Counted from the stretch's first letter, positions 1 to 7,594 are shown. The stretch: 23,320 nt of DNA from Halovenus sp. (GCA_028274925.1 JAQCNR010000031.1:1-23320); one strand, 5' to 3'. Made by a program: numbers and translations. Notes: a model not told the origin generated them from the letters alone.

Positions 1-1094
1 CAGAAGAAGTTGGTCGCAGCCATCCCGTCGAGTTCGTCGTCGGTGTAACCGAAGACAGTCACAGCCCGGTCGTTCCACCGGCGCATCGTCCCGTCCACGC
101 CGATAACGTAGAAGATATCTCGAATCTCGCTGAGTGCCTGTTCGATGAACTCGCGTTCGGCGCGGAGGGTTGCCTGCAGTTCCAGCGAGTGGAGTGCGTG
201 GGAAACGTCGCCGCCAAGTTCTGCGAGTAACTCGCGTTCCTCCTCGTCGAAGGCGTACGGTCGCTCTGAGTAGACACCGAGAATTCCGTACAGTGTCTGT
301 TCGTACTCCAGTGGGACAGCGGCAACCGCCTGATAGCCACGTTCGAGGGCATTGCCACGCCACGGTTCGAACTCTGCGTCCTCGTGGATGTTCTGGGAGA
401 CGGCAACCCGTCGTTCGCGAACTGCGGTGCCACCGGGACCCTGGCCAGTCTCGGTGTCATCGGCAGTGACGGTGATATTCTCCAGATACCCGTCCTCGAC
501 CCCCGCCCACGCCCGTGGTTCGATCTTCCCACTTTCGGAGTCGTGGTCGCCAATCCAGGCAAACAGGTAGGGCTCAGACTGACTGAATATCTCGCAGGTT
601 CGTGTTTCGACTTCTGCCCGCGAATCTGCCCGGACGAGCGCCTGTTTGATCTCTCCGGTAATGTTGTGAATCCGGTGTAATTCGGTCGCACGCTTGTTGG
701 AGCGATACTGCTTGACGGCATTGTGAATCCGATTCGCCAGCAGTTCGTACTGCTCAGTGCCACTGGCTTTCTGCAGGTAATCAGTCGCGCCGGCAGCGAT
801 GGCGTCGCTCGCGACCGCCTCGCTCCCTCGGCCCGTGTAGAGAATAAACGGCAACTCGGGAGACTCCTCACGAATCCTCTTCAGAAACTCGACGCCAGTC
901 TGCTCGGGCATCTGGTAATCACAGACAATGCAGTCGAAGGACTCTGCAGCGAGTTTGTCTGCACCCTCGCTCACACCGTGTGCAGTGTCGACGACAAGCG
1001 AGTCGCTCTCGCGTTCGAGAACCTCGGCCGTAATCTCGGTCACGGCTGAGTCGTCGTCAACGTGTAGAACCCGAATATCCTCTGTGTCGCTCAC
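1..1094 (-). CDS. Receiver-GAF-PAS signalling protein, C-terminal part outside the window
   Basis: This reads from a GTG start at 1094 to the left window edge with no stop, giving about 364 residues. Residues 1-120 form a response-regulator receiver domain: the acidic pocket is D13-D15, the phosphoacceptor is D59 in CIVCDYQMP, T87 follows the FILYTG strand, and K109 sits in YLQKA. Residues of about 140-300 look like a GAF domain (FAWIGDHD, AVAAVPL, LYGILGVYSERPYAFDEEER). From about 315 a PAS domain begins (IRDIFYVIGVDGTMRRWN) and runs off the window. In haloarchaea this order normally ends in a histidine kinase (HisKA/HATPase), but that part is not visible. The GTG start is supported by the domain start and by a TATA-like box 30 bases upstream, which fits a leaderless transcript. 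The protein resembles the complete kinase at 20072-22195 through its receiver and the TEQYELLANRI linker. The product probably senses a cytoplasmic signal; the ligand is unknown. Confidence 0.88.
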   Translation of the reverse strand, partial: MSDTEDIRVLHVDDDSAVTEITAEVLERESDSLVVDTAHGVSEGADKLAAESFDCIVCDYQMPEQTGVEFLKRIREESPELPFILYTGRGSEAVASDAIAAGATDYLQKASGTEQYELLANRIHNAVKQYRSNKRATELHRIHNITGEIKQALVRADSRAEVETRTCEIFSQSEPYLFAWIGDHDSESGKIEPRAWAGVEDGYLENITVTADDTETGQGPGGTAVRERRVAVSQNIHEDAEFEPWRGNALERGYQAVAAVPLEYEQTLYGILGVYSERPYAFDEEERELLAELGGDVSHALHSLELQATLRAEREFIEQALSEIRDIFYVIGVDGTMRRWNDRAVTVFGYTDDELDGMAATNFF

Positions 1095-1119
1095 GAGAGG
1101 GCTGTTAGCGCGCGGGAGT

Positions 1120-1127
1120 CATAAGAA
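1120..1127 (-). promoter_or_regulatory. TATA-like box for the receiver-GAF-PAS gene
   Basis: On the minus strand TTCTTATG is centred about 30 bases before the GTG codon at 1094. This is the usual haloarchaeal spacing for a leaderless transcript, and it supports the GTG start. Confidence 0.45.
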
Positions 1128-1132
1128 TGTAG

Positions 1133-1873
1133 CTACCGTTCAGTACACTCCATGTCCGGTGGGGTAATCGGGTCAGTCTCGCCCCAGGAGTGAAAGTTGA
1201 CGGTGGTGCCATCTGTCCCCTCGAATCTGACCGGATAGCCGGTCTCGACGCTCACGTAGTACGCGCCACCCTCAACGTCGAACTTGTAGACGTCTTGGCC
1301 GTCGAGAGTAGTTCGTCCGCTGGCGACGTACTCTTGGTCGTCCTCGGCCGGTTCCTGTGGGTTGAACGGGTCTCGTCTCGTGGATTCGGTCACGAAACAC
1401 TGCCCCTCGGCGACGACGTAGGTATCCGTGCCGTCGTCGGTGCTGATACTGTATATCTCCGAGGTCTGGCCGTCAGTTGTCGTGGTGAGTTGCCAGTTGC
1501 CGTCGTTAAATCGCCACGTGCCCTCGAAGTCACTCGCTTCGAGTTCCATAACGTAGGAATCCGTCCACCTGAATACCTCCGCCAACTGCGGCGCGGTGTC
1601 GTCGTCTCCGTCTGTCTGTCCATCGTCACTGTCGTCGGTGCTGTCGTCAGTGTCGTCGGTGTCGTCGGTGCTGTCGTCAGTATCGTCCGTGTCGTCGTCG
1701 GTTGTTCCATCGTCAGTAGAACTTCCGTCGTTGTCGTTACTGCCGTCGTCGGTCTCAGAGCCATCATCGTTAGCAGTATCGTTGTTATCGCTGTCGGTAC
1801 AGCCCGCAGCCCCAGCCAAGAGCGTTGCCCCGAATACCTGTAGATACCGTCGTCTGCTAGCGCTTTCTTTCAT
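1133..1873 (-). CDS. Tat-exported lipoprotein with Asp/Thr-rich linker, function unknown
   Basis: The 246-residue product starts with a twin-arginine signal (SRRRYLQVFG, residues 6-15), a short hydrophobic stretch (ATLLAGAAG) and a lipobox ending at C25. This is the haloarchaeal pattern of Tat export followed by lipid anchoring on the outer face of the membrane. Residues of about 27-95 are a low-complexity linker of Asp, Asn, Thr, Ser and Gly, with repeated DDSTDDTDD-like units. The globular part (about 96-246) is rich in beta-strand-like sequence (FRWTDSYVMELEASDFEGTWRFNDGNWQLTTTT, split here only for description) and has two Cys (in EGQCFVTES and PDMECTER) that could form a disulfide outside the cell. 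The C-terminal part resembles the outer-surface LolA/LppX-like or DUF-type domains seen in many haloarchaeal lipoproteins, but I cannot assign a family. It probably has its own promoter at 1896-1906. Confidence 0.88.
   Translation of the reverse strand: MKESASRRRYLQVFGATLLAGAAGCTDSDNNDTANDDGSETDDGSNDNDGSSTDDGTTDDDTDDTDDSTDDTDDTDDSTDDSDDGQTDGDDDTAPQLAEVFRWTDSYVMELEASDFEGTWRFNDGNWQLTTTTDGQTSEIYSISTDDGTDTYVVAEGQCFVTESTRRDPFNPQEPAEDDQEYVASGRTTLDGQDVYKFDVEGGAYYVSVETGYPVRFEGTDGTTVNFHSWGETDPITPPDMECTER
1631..1680. repeat. 20-base direct repeat inside the lipoprotein linker
   Basis: The block GTCGTCGGTGCTGTCGTCAG occurs at 1631-1650 and again exactly at 1661-1680, with a related GTC-rich spacer between. 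The 30-base period keeps the reading frame and encodes the Asp/Thr/Ser linker. Such repeats can change copy number by slippage and so change linker length. Confidence 0.8.
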
Positions 1874-1895
1874 AGGGAAGCGTGTCGGAATAGCA

Positions 1896-1906
1896 AATTA
1901 GCTATA
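1896..1906 (-). promoter_or_regulatory. TATA-like box for the lipoprotein gene
   Basis: The minus strand reads TATAGCTAATTT about 29 bases before the ATG at 1873, inside the 59-base gap to the next gene. This suggests independent, nearly leaderless transcription. Confidence 0.45.
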
Positions 1907-1932
1907 CGCCCCTTACCGCCAGTACACGCTTG

Positions 1933-2514
1933 TTACTCCCCGCCGCGTCCAAGATTGTAAAACTCTTCATTCGGCCGCATATCGGCGAACGTGGCCATCC
2001 GATTCGAGAGGTTAAAGAGTGCGGTGAGACTGCCAATATCCCAGATTTCCTGCTCGCTGAAGCCGTGCTCGCGGAGTCGCTCGAAGTCTGACTCTTCGAT
2101 ACTGCCGGGCGATTCGGTCAGTTTGACCGCTACGTCACACATCGCGCGGTGGGCCTCGTTGATGTTAGCGGCAGTGTGGTCGGTCGCCAACTGCTCGGCG
2201 ATGAGTGGGTCTTTCGCGTAAATGCGGGCCAGTGCGCCGTGGGCAACGACACAGTACAGGCAGTCGTTCGCGCCGCTGACCGCGACGATAATCATCTCGA
2301 TTTCTTCGCGCTCGAGCGGCGAGTGCTCGACAATGGCGTCGTGATAGTCGAAAAACGCCCGGTACTGGTGAGGGGCGTACGCGAACGCACGCATGACGTT
2401 GGGCATGAATCCGGCGCGTTCGGTCTCTTCCTCGATATGCTCGCGGATGTCCTCGGGCACATCCTCAAGGTCCGGAACGGGAAAGCGCGTCATCGGTGGT
2501 TCTGTGTCGGACAT
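1933..2514 (-). CDS. AhpD-like / carboxymuconolactone decarboxylase-family protein
   Basis: This 193-residue protein is a soluble, mostly helical member of the AhpD-like superfamily, of the type often named peroxidase-related. The signature is C85-x-x-C88-x3-H92 (DCLYCVVAHGALARIY), the redox-active CxxC and the proton-relay His of the family. The surrounding helices (EREEIEMIIVAVSGAN, and EIWDIGSLTALFNLSNRMA near the C-terminus) fit the usual fold. Members act as thiol peroxidases or disulfide reductases; the substrate of this one is unknown. I chose the ATG at 2514 (MSDTEPP); an in-frame ATG at 2541 would add nine residues. The gene lies 53 bases (or 26 with the longer start) downstream of the GMC oxidoreductase gene on the same strand, so co-transcription is likely. 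A role in dealing with peroxide made by that oxidoreductase is an inference from this position. Confidence 0.88.
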   Translation of the reverse strand: MSDTEPPMTRFPVPDLEDVPEDIREHIEEETERAGFMPNVMRAFAYAPHQYRAFFDYHDAIVEHSPLEREEIEMIIVAVSGANDCLYCVVAHGALARIYAKDPLIAEQLATDHTAANINEAHRAMCDVAVKLTESPGSIEESDFERLREHGFSEQEIWDIGSLTALFNLSNRMATFADMRPNEEFYNLGRGGE

Positions 2515-2567
2515 ACGAGCACAGTCGACGGCCGCCATCATAGAAGTTCGTGTCGCCGGGGCCAGCG

Positions 2568-4139
2568 TTACCGCTCGAGAATCATATCGGCGGCCTTCTC
2601 GGCAATCGCCACCGTCGGCGCGTTGGTGTTGCCGCTGGTGAGCGTCGGCATCACGGAGGCATCGACCACGCGCAGGCCGTCGATACCGTGGACGCGCAGG
2701 CGCTCATTGACAACCGACAGCTCGTCGGTGCCCATCTTGCAGGTGCCGACCGGGTGATACAGCGTCTCGCCGTACTGGCGGACGTGCTCCGCTAACTCGT
2801 CGTCGCTTTGCACGTCAGGCCCCGGTAAGCGCTCGCTCTTGCGGTATTCGTCGAACGGCGCGGCTTGCAGGAACTCGCGGGCCATCTTCAGTCCCTCGAC
2901 CTGCACGTCGAGGTCCGGTTCGGCGCTGAGATACTGCGGGTCGATGCGTGGGTGGTCCCGCGGGTCCGTCGAACCAAGTTCGATGTGTCCGCGGCTCTCC
3001 GGTCGCAGTTGGAGGCTCACGATAGAGAAGCCGTACTCGTGCTCTGGTTCTTGGAAGCCGTGTTGGATGAACTGTGCTGGCGCGAAGTGGAACTGCACGT
3101 CTGGCCGGTCGTCAGCTAGCGGACTCTTCAGGAAGGCCGCGCCTTCACCGACGTTGGAGGTGAGCGGCCCCTTATCGAGGGCTTTGTACTTCCCGAAGTT
3201 GGCGAGCGTTTCGGCTGCTTCGAGCGTAATCGGTTTGGTGCAGTCACACACTGCAGGGGTGTAGAGATGGTCCTGCAGGTTTTTGCCGACGCCGGGGAGG
3301 TCCGCGACCACGTCGATATCGTGTTCTTCGAGATGCTCAGCCGGGCCGATGCCCGACAGCATCAGCAGTTGCGGGGAATTAATTGCCCCGCCGGCAACGA
3401 TGACTTCCTCCGTTGCTTCGACGTGGCCGGTACCGCCAGCGCGCTCGTACTCGACACCGACCGCCCGGCCATTTTCGATCTGTACCTCGGTGACGTGCGC
3501 GCCGGTCAGTGCTGTGACGTTTTCCCGGCCGAGAACCGGTTTGAGGTAGCCGTCGGCAACGCTGAAGCGCTGGCCGTTCTTCTGTGTCACCTGATACTGG
3601 CCGACACCCTCCTGAAATGCCCCGTTGAAGTCCTGATTTTCGGCGTGGCCACAGGCCTTGCCGGCCTCGACGAACGCGTCAGTGAGTTCGCTCGGTGATT
3701 CCTGGTCGGCAACGTTGAGTGGACCGTTCGTGCCGTGGTACTCGTCGCTGAACCGTTCGTTGTGCTCCGCGCGGTCGAAGTACGGTCTGATGTCGTCGTA
3801 GCTCCAGCCGTCGGCGTGTTCAGCCCAGCCATCGTAGTCGGCTGGCTGGCCGCGGATGTAGATCATCGCGTTGATCGAACTCGACCCGCCGAGTGTTTTG
3901 CCGCGGGGCCAGTACAGTTCGCGCTCGTTGAGTTCCGCCTGGGCCTCGGTGTAGTACTCCCAGTCGACGTCAGATTTGAACGTATCCGGGAACGCCGCAG
4001 GAATCTCTATCTCGTCTTTCTCGTCAGGTTTGCCCGCCTCCAAGACGAGTACCTCCCCCTCGGTCTGTGTGGCGAGTCGATTCGCCAGCACACAGCCTGC
4101 CGAGCCAGCGCCGACGATGACGTAATCGTAGGTAACCAT
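2568..4139 (-). CDS. GMC-family FAD-dependent oxidoreductase (choline dehydrogenase-like)
   Basis: The 523-residue product is a glucose-methanol-choline flavoenzyme. The FAD dinucleotide motif GAGSAG lies at residues 9-14 after a short beta strand (YDYVIVG). The first family signature is PRGKTLGGSSSINAMIYIRG, and the second is GGAINSPQLLMLSGIGP. The catalytic pair is H462 (LYHPVGTCKMG) and probably N504 (PTLTSGNTNAPT). Length and motif order match bacterial and haloarchaeal choline or alcohol dehydrogenases, which oxidise an alcohol to an aldehyde. The true substrate cannot be read from the sequence, and no betaine aldehyde dehydrogenase gene lies next to it. The ATG at 4139 is preferred over an upstream in-frame ATG at 4226, because the domain starts at once (MVTYDYVIVGAG) and a weak TATA-like GATACTTG sits about 27 bases before it. 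No export signal is seen, so the protein is cytoplasmic. Confidence 0.95.
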   Translation of the reverse strand: MVTYDYVIVGAGSAGCVLANRLATQTEGEVLVLEAGKPDEKDEIEIPAAFPDTFKSDVDWEYYTEAQAELNERELYWPRGKTLGGSSSINAMIYIRGQPADYDGWAEHADGWSYDDIRPYFDRAEHNERFSDEYHGTNGPLNVADQESPSELTDAFVEAGKACGHAENQDFNGAFQEGVGQYQVTQKNGQRFSVADGYLKPVLGRENVTALTGAHVTEVQIENGRAVGVEYERAGGTGHVEATEEVIVAGGAINSPQLLMLSGIGPAEHLEEHDIDVVADLPGVGKNLQDHLYTPAVCDCTKPITLEAAETLANFGKYKALDKGPLTSNVGEGAAFLKSPLADDRPDVQFHFAPAQFIQHGFQEPEHEYGFSIVSLQLRPESRGHIELGSTDPRDHPRIDPQYLSAEPDLDVQVEGLKMAREFLQAAPFDEYRKSERLPGPDVQSDDELAEHVRQYGETLYHPVGTCKMGTDELSVVNERLRVHGIDGLRVVDASVMPTLTSGNTNAPTVAIAEKAADMILER

Positions 4140-4220
4140 ACCGCGTAGTTGGCTGGGACTCTCAAGTATCTGTCTTCGGCGATGAGTTGTGTTGGGACGC
4201 GACGGTGGACGTTGGGCGGT

Positions 4221-4384
4221 GAACAACCAGAAAGCCCCCGCCTGTTCGAGTCGGGGGCACCGACAGACTCGCTACGCTCGTCTGTCGAGGCCACACTCAC
4301 TTCGTTCGCGTGACGCTCGCTGCGGTCCAGTAGGTCCTTGCTTCGCCCGCCTTCCTCGAACAGGCGGCCCATTTCAGTCCCGTC
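4221..4384 (+). repeat. Folded intergenic element, copy A (head to tail on plus strand)
   Basis: Copy A begins with the head GAACAACCAGAAAGCCCC (4221-4238) and ends with the tail TTTCAGTCCC (4372-4381). A 12-base arm, CGCCTGTTCGAG at 4239-4250, is perfectly complementary to CTCGAACAGGCG at 4355-4366. GCCCCCG and CGGGGGC flank the first arm, so that arm can also be a hairpin loop; loop plus distal arm would make a pseudoknot-like fold. An inner perfect 8-base hairpin joins 4261-4268 with 4280-4287. A second copy lies in reverse orientation at 4411-4527. No credible protein is encoded: any reading frames are open only because of high GC. It may be a structured RNA, a non-autonomous mobile element or a cruciform site. 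I see no target-site duplication that I can defend. Confidence 0.72.
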
Positions 4385-4410
4385 CGCGGTGGTCTGTGAC
4401 ACAATTCAAA

Positions 4411-4527
4411 GGGTGGGACTGAAAGGGGCGAGGCTCTCGACGAAGGCGGGCGACGCAAGCACGCTACCAGCGGGAGCGCGCACAGCGAGCCCCCCGAGTC
4501 GAGAGCCTCGGGGCTTTCTGGTTGTTC
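4411..4527 (-). repeat. Folded intergenic element, copy B (head to tail on minus strand)
   Basis: Copy B has the same head as copy A (minus strand, 4527-4510) and the same tail TTTCAGTCCC, followed by ACCC (ending near 4411). It also shares the block CTTGC(G/T)TCGCCCGCCTTC just before its second arm. Its 12-base arms are GAGGCTCTCGAC (minus strand, 4509-4498) and GTCGAGAGCCTC (minus strand, 4441-4430), again perfectly complementary. They differ from copy A at 8 of 12 positions. Inside, minus-strand GCGCGCT (4481-4475) can pair with AGCGTGC (4465-4459) with one G-U wobble. That pair would be an A-C mismatch on the other strand, so the head-to-tail strand is favoured as the RNA sense. Copy B is about 45 bases shorter than copy A because its central part is reduced. 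Confidence 0.72.
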
Positions 4528-4553
4528 GCAGCTGCTTAACCCCACACGTCAAC

Positions 4554-4568
4554 AATAAAAAGAAAAAC
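4554..4568 (-). terminator. T-rich transcription stop after the HEAT-repeat gene
   Basis: On the minus strand a run TTTTTCTTTTTATTG lies 14 bases after the stop codon of the HEAT-repeat gene. Archaeal RNA polymerase terminates at such U-rich tracts without needing a hairpin. It also separates that gene from the folded elements further on. Confidence 0.6.
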
Positions 4569-4581
4569 CTCTCAAGCCAAC

Positions 4582-5886
4582 TCAGACGCCTTCGGCTTTC
4601 TCGGCTTCGGCCTGCACGAGGTACGAGCGGTCGTCGGCGTACTCGGCGGCCACATCGAGTGCGCGCTCGGTGCCAATCTGGTTGAGCGCCCACGCCGCGC
4701 TGGCCCGAACCTCGTCAGCGTCGTCCTCTGCAAGCACGTCTTTGAGCGGGTCGATTGCGCGAGTGTCGCCAATGAGTCCGAGTGCGCGAGCAGCGGAAGA
4801 GCGAATCTCACGGCTGTCCGCGAGCAGTCGCTGGGCAACCGGGTCGGTCGAGCGGTCGGCACCGATCATCCCCAGCGCACGGAGCGTGATCTTTTCGAGT
4901 TCGACATCGCCGCCGCCGAGGAAGTCTTCGAGCGTGTCGCAGGCGTCCTCGTCGCCGATGCGGCCGAGGATGCGGACGGGCTGTTTGTTCCGGCGCTGTG
5001 CGAGGGCGTGGACGGGGTCGAACGCTTCTGCGGGCGCGAGATGTTCCAGCGCGTCGAGGACGTTCTCCTCCATGAAATCCGAGCCAAAGGAATCCAGCGC
5101 AGAGAGCAGCGGTTCGACCTCACCCTGTGCCTCGTAGACATTGATGGCGCTCAACTCCGGCGGGAAGTCCTTGCTCACGTTGGGGTCGAGCACGTCATAG
5201 AAGCCCTGCCGACGGAGTTGTTCGCGAACCTCCAAATCGCTCCATAGTGTTGCCGCGTCGAGGTCCGCACTCAGCGTATCAGTCTGTTCGAGCAGCGTGG
5301 CGATGGTGTCGGCGTCGTCGTCGGGGTCCAGCGGCATCTCGCCAATTCGCTCGGCGGCGTCGTCGAGTTCCGCAGCAGCCTCTTCGGGACCGCTGCCAGT
5401 GGAATCGAAGGAGTCGTCGAGGGTGTCGCTCACCGACGAGAGAAAGGTTGCGACGGCCTCAGCGACTTCTTCGTCGCCTTCGGTCGTCCACTCGCTGGAC
5501 GTGATGGTCGTACTCGCGCTCCCGATATCGCTGACCACGTCCTCGACATAGGGCCCGCGCTGTTCTTCGATATCGTCGCGCAGACTGGAAATCCGGTCTT
5601 CGTACTCCTCCTTGGGGTCCGGCGGTTCGACATCTTCGGGATCCTCGTCTTCGCCGACTTCCGGTTCTGGCGTTGGCAGTGTCGCCGCTTCGAGGTCGGC
5701 CTCGATTTCGTCAAGTGTCTCGTCAGCCTCGTCGAGGTCCGGCTCCGTGTCCGCATTCTCGACGAGTTCGGCCGCATCGTCGAGACGACTGTCGAACTCG
5801 GCCGGGTCTGCGAGGTCCGCTTCGGCCGGTTCGTCCTCCGCCTCGGGGGGCTCTTCCGCGCTGTCTGTGTCCTCGCCGTCGCTCAT
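4582..5886 (-). CDS. HEAT-repeat protein with long acidic N-terminal region
   Basis: The 434-residue protein has two parts. Residues of about 1-130 are extremely acidic and low in hydrophobic residues (repeated EADLADPAEFDS, EPDLDEADETLDEIEADLE, EVGEDEDPEDVEPP), and are probably disordered or coiled coil. Residues of about 240-430 carry repeated PBS-lyase-type HEAT units, for example PVRILGRIGDEDACDTLEDFL, ITLRALGMIGADRSTDPVAQRL, SAARALGLIGDTRAIDPLKDVL and ASAAWALNQIGTERALDVAAEY. Such repeats form alpha solenoids that bind other proteins. In halophiles they are common and rarely characterised, and the phycobilin lyase activity of the founding family should not be assumed. No signal peptide is seen, so the protein is cytoplasmic. 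The ATG at 5886 (MSDGED) is chosen over one at 5913, because acidic MSDGED-type starts are typical here. Confidence 0.92.
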   Translation of the reverse strand: MSDGEDTDSAEEPPEAEDEPAEADLADPAEFDSRLDDAAELVENADTEPDLDEADETLDEIEADLEAATLPTPEPEVGEDEDPEDVEPPDPKEEYEDRISSLRDDIEEQRGPYVEDVVSDIGSASTTITSSEWTTEGDEEVAEAVATFLSSVSDTLDDSFDSTGSGPEEAAAELDDAAERIGEMPLDPDDDADTIATLLEQTDTLSADLDAATLWSDLEVREQLRRQGFYDVLDPNVSKDFPPELSAINVYEAQGEVEPLLSALDSFGSDFMEENVLDALEHLAPAEAFDPVHALAQRRNKQPVRILGRIGDEDACDTLEDFLGGGDVELEKITLRALGMIGADRSTDPVAQRLLADSREIRSSAARALGLIGDTRAIDPLKDVLAEDDADEVRASAAWALNQIGTERALDVAAEYADDRSYLVQAEAEKAEGV

Positions 5887-5961
5887 ACTGCACAGTGTGT
5901 GTGGTCGGGGCAAAGGGATTTCCCTTCGTGATGGGGTGTCTCCCGGCGACAGCCAGCGGTC

Positions 5962-6741
5962 TCAGAAGATGACGGTTCCAGCGGCGGCGCTGACACCGAG
6001 TACGAGAACGAGTGCGCCGCCGGCCCCCCACCGTCGTGCGGTGCTGTGCAGTTGGTCTGCACGAGTTGAGAGGTCACCGATTCCGACCGCAGCGTCACCG
6101 CGAACTGCCGGTTGCTCGCCGCCGTCGGCGATGGTGTCGCGTGCCCGCAGTTCCTCGCCTTCCCGGATGGCTGTCGCCTGGTATCTGTCAGGTGTCGTCG
6201 TCTCGTTGCCGATGTTGACGCTGACCTCGACGTCTTTGACTGGACCGTAATCGCCGCTCACGTCAGCAAGCACTCCGTCGCGTTCCTCGACATACACGTC
6301 GATGTCAGGCTCACCGAGAAAGAGGTGGTCGGCGTCGAAGGGGTCCTCGACCGACTCGGCCCAGAGACTCTCGGCGTCAATCTGTACCCGGTCCCAGTCG
6401 TCCCGGACGACGATATCGCCGACGGCAATCCCACCGTCGAGAGTCTTCCAGTGTCTGCCGTCCGTCGCCTGTTCGCGCTGGACCCGCCACGCCCAGATCC
6501 CGGGGTCACCACCCGATTCGTCTGGGTTGTGATGTTCGGGAGGTCGGCGCTGTGGTTCGGCCGGACTCTCAACCTCGACCGGCCCGTTAATCGTTTGCTC
6601 ACCCGCTGCCGTCGGCTCACCGCCATCGGCCACGAGCCGTGACAGCGATTTGGCACGGTTGTACCGCCGCCGGGCATAGGAGAGCATCAGCCCGCCCAGC
6701 AGCGCTGTAAAGCCTAGAATTGCTAGCTGATCGACGACCAT
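5962..6741 (-). CDS. Membrane protein with TM-GIDE-like-TM architecture
   Basis: The 259-residue product has one N-terminal membrane segment (about residues 4-22, LAILGFTALLGGLMLSYA, followed by the basic RRRYNRAK) and one at the very C-terminus (about 235-258, GAGGALVLVLGVSAAAGTVIF). The region between is soluble and beta-rich. It starts with GPVEVES after a disordered-looking stretch, and then has LFLGEPDIDVYVEERDG, DVEVSVNIGNET and YQATAIREGEELRARDTI. Topology and the GPVEVES / EGEEL elements resemble GIDE (BAM) domain proteins, including the clearer one at 18351-19190, but the match here is weaker. Eukaryotic relatives are membrane E3 ligases with a RING finger; no RING is present here, so ligase activity is not implied. 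The ATG at 6741 (MVVDQLAILG) is preferred to an upstream ATG at 6783. It lies downstream of nothing on its strand and is divergent from the crotonase gene. Confidence 0.85.
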   Translation of the reverse strand: MVVDQLAILGFTALLGGLMLSYARRRYNRAKSLSRLVADGGEPTAAGEQTINGPVEVESPAEPQRRPPEHHNPDESGGDPGIWAWRVQREQATDGRHWKTLDGGIAVGDIVVRDDWDRVQIDAESLWAESVEDPFDADHLFLGEPDIDVYVEERDGVLADVSGDYGPVKDVEVSVNIGNETTTPDRYQATAIREGEELRARDTIADGGEQPAVRGDAAVGIGDLSTRADQLHSTARRWGAGGALVLVLGVSAAAGTVIF

Positions 6742-6844
6742 ACAGTTCGTTCCGCCTCGGGTCACATAACCCAGCCGCAGCATTTCTCTGTCGGAAACCC
6801 GCCTCCGGGACCAGATTTTTGCGCCTCTCCGCCGAGTTGAAGCT

Positions 6845-7585
6845 ATGGTCAGTTACGAACGGGAGGGAGCGGTCACAGTCGTCACGATTGACCGACCGGA
6901 CCGGAAGAACGCAATCGACCACCAGACAGCGACCGAGCTCGGCGAGGCGTGGGACCGCTTCGATGACGACGAGGAGGCGCTGGTCGGCGTTCTCACCGGC
7001 GCGAACGGCACTTTCTCGGCAGGCGCAGACCTCAAAGCGATGGATCTAGAGGATACGCCGGAGGGGTGGCTGGGGTTCACTCGCCGGGAGGTTTCGAAGC
7101 CGACTATCGCTGCAATCGAGGGTCACTGTATCGCCGGCGGACTGGAGATGGCGCTGTGGTGTGACCTGCGCGTCGCCGCGCCGGAGGCGACTTTTGGCTG
7201 TTTCGAGCGACGGTTCGGCGTGCCGCTGGTCGACGGCGGCACACAGCGCCTCCCCCGTGTCGTCGGGCTTGGGCGAGCGCTGGAGATGATTCTCACCGGA
7301 CGGGCAGTCGACGCCGAGGAAGCCAAGGAGTGGGGGCTGGTCAACCAGATTGCCGACGACCCGCGCGAGCGAGCAGTCGAGATGGGCGAACTCATCGCGG
7401 GCTTCCCACAGGAAACCGTGCGCACGGACCGGCAGGCAGTGTACGACGGCCTCGGAACCTCTATAGAGCAGGGGCTGGCAATCGAGGGCTGGCACGGTTC
7501 GCGGTCGCTGGAGACGGCGATGGAGGGAGCGGACCGCTTCGCTGGTGGTGAGGGCCGTGGTGGCGAGGGCGTGCCTGAAGAGTGA
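6845..7585 (+). CDS. Enoyl-CoA hydratase/isomerase family protein (crotonase)
   Basis: The 246-residue protein is a standard crotonase-fold enzyme. The oxyanion-hole motifs are FSAGADLKAM (residues 57-66) and GHCIAGGLEMALWCD (93-107). The two positions that carry the acid/base glutamates of hydratases are both Glu here: E101 in GGLEMA, and E121 in FGCFERRFGVPLVDGGTQRLP. This supports hydration of 2-enoyl-CoA to 3-hydroxyacyl-CoA, although isomerase or other crotonase reactions are possible. The C-terminal helical region (about 190-246) is Gly- and Glu-rich at the end. The start ATG follows an AT-rich GATTTTT about 29 bases upstream, consistent with a short leader. The neighbours are not beta-oxidation genes, so the gene probably stands alone. 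It is cytoplasmic. Confidence 0.93.
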   Translation: MVSYEREGAVTVVTIDRPDRKNAIDHQTATELGEAWDRFDDDEEALVGVLTGANGTFSAGADLKAMDLEDTPEGWLGFTRREVSKPTIAAIEGHCIAGGLEMALWCDLRVAAPEATFGCFERRFGVPLVDGGTQRLPRVVGLGRALEMILTGRAVDAEEAKEWGLVNQIADDPRERAVEMGELIAGFPQETVRTDRQAVYDGLGTSIEQGLAIEGWHGSRSLETAMEGADRFAGGEGRGGEGVPEE

Positions 7586-7594
7586 CGGACTTCG

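Noticed and set aside
59..871. 270-residue minus-strand frame inside the receiver-GAF-PAS gene
   Set aside because: It is out of frame with the clear receiver and GAF domains and has a basic, Ser/Arg/Thr-rich product typical of shadow frames.
4221..4527. Single insertion sequence with 18-base terminal inverted repeats
   Set aside because: There is no transposase frame, and internal blocks repeat in opposite orientation. Two head-to-tail copies facing each other explain the terminal repeats better. No flanking duplication is evident.
4189..4693. Short proteins encoded across the paired intergenic elements on both strands
   Set aside because: Their translations are Arg/Ser/Pro-rich and basic, unlike the acidic proteins of this genome, and they follow the repeat sequence on either strand. 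They are GC-driven shadows.
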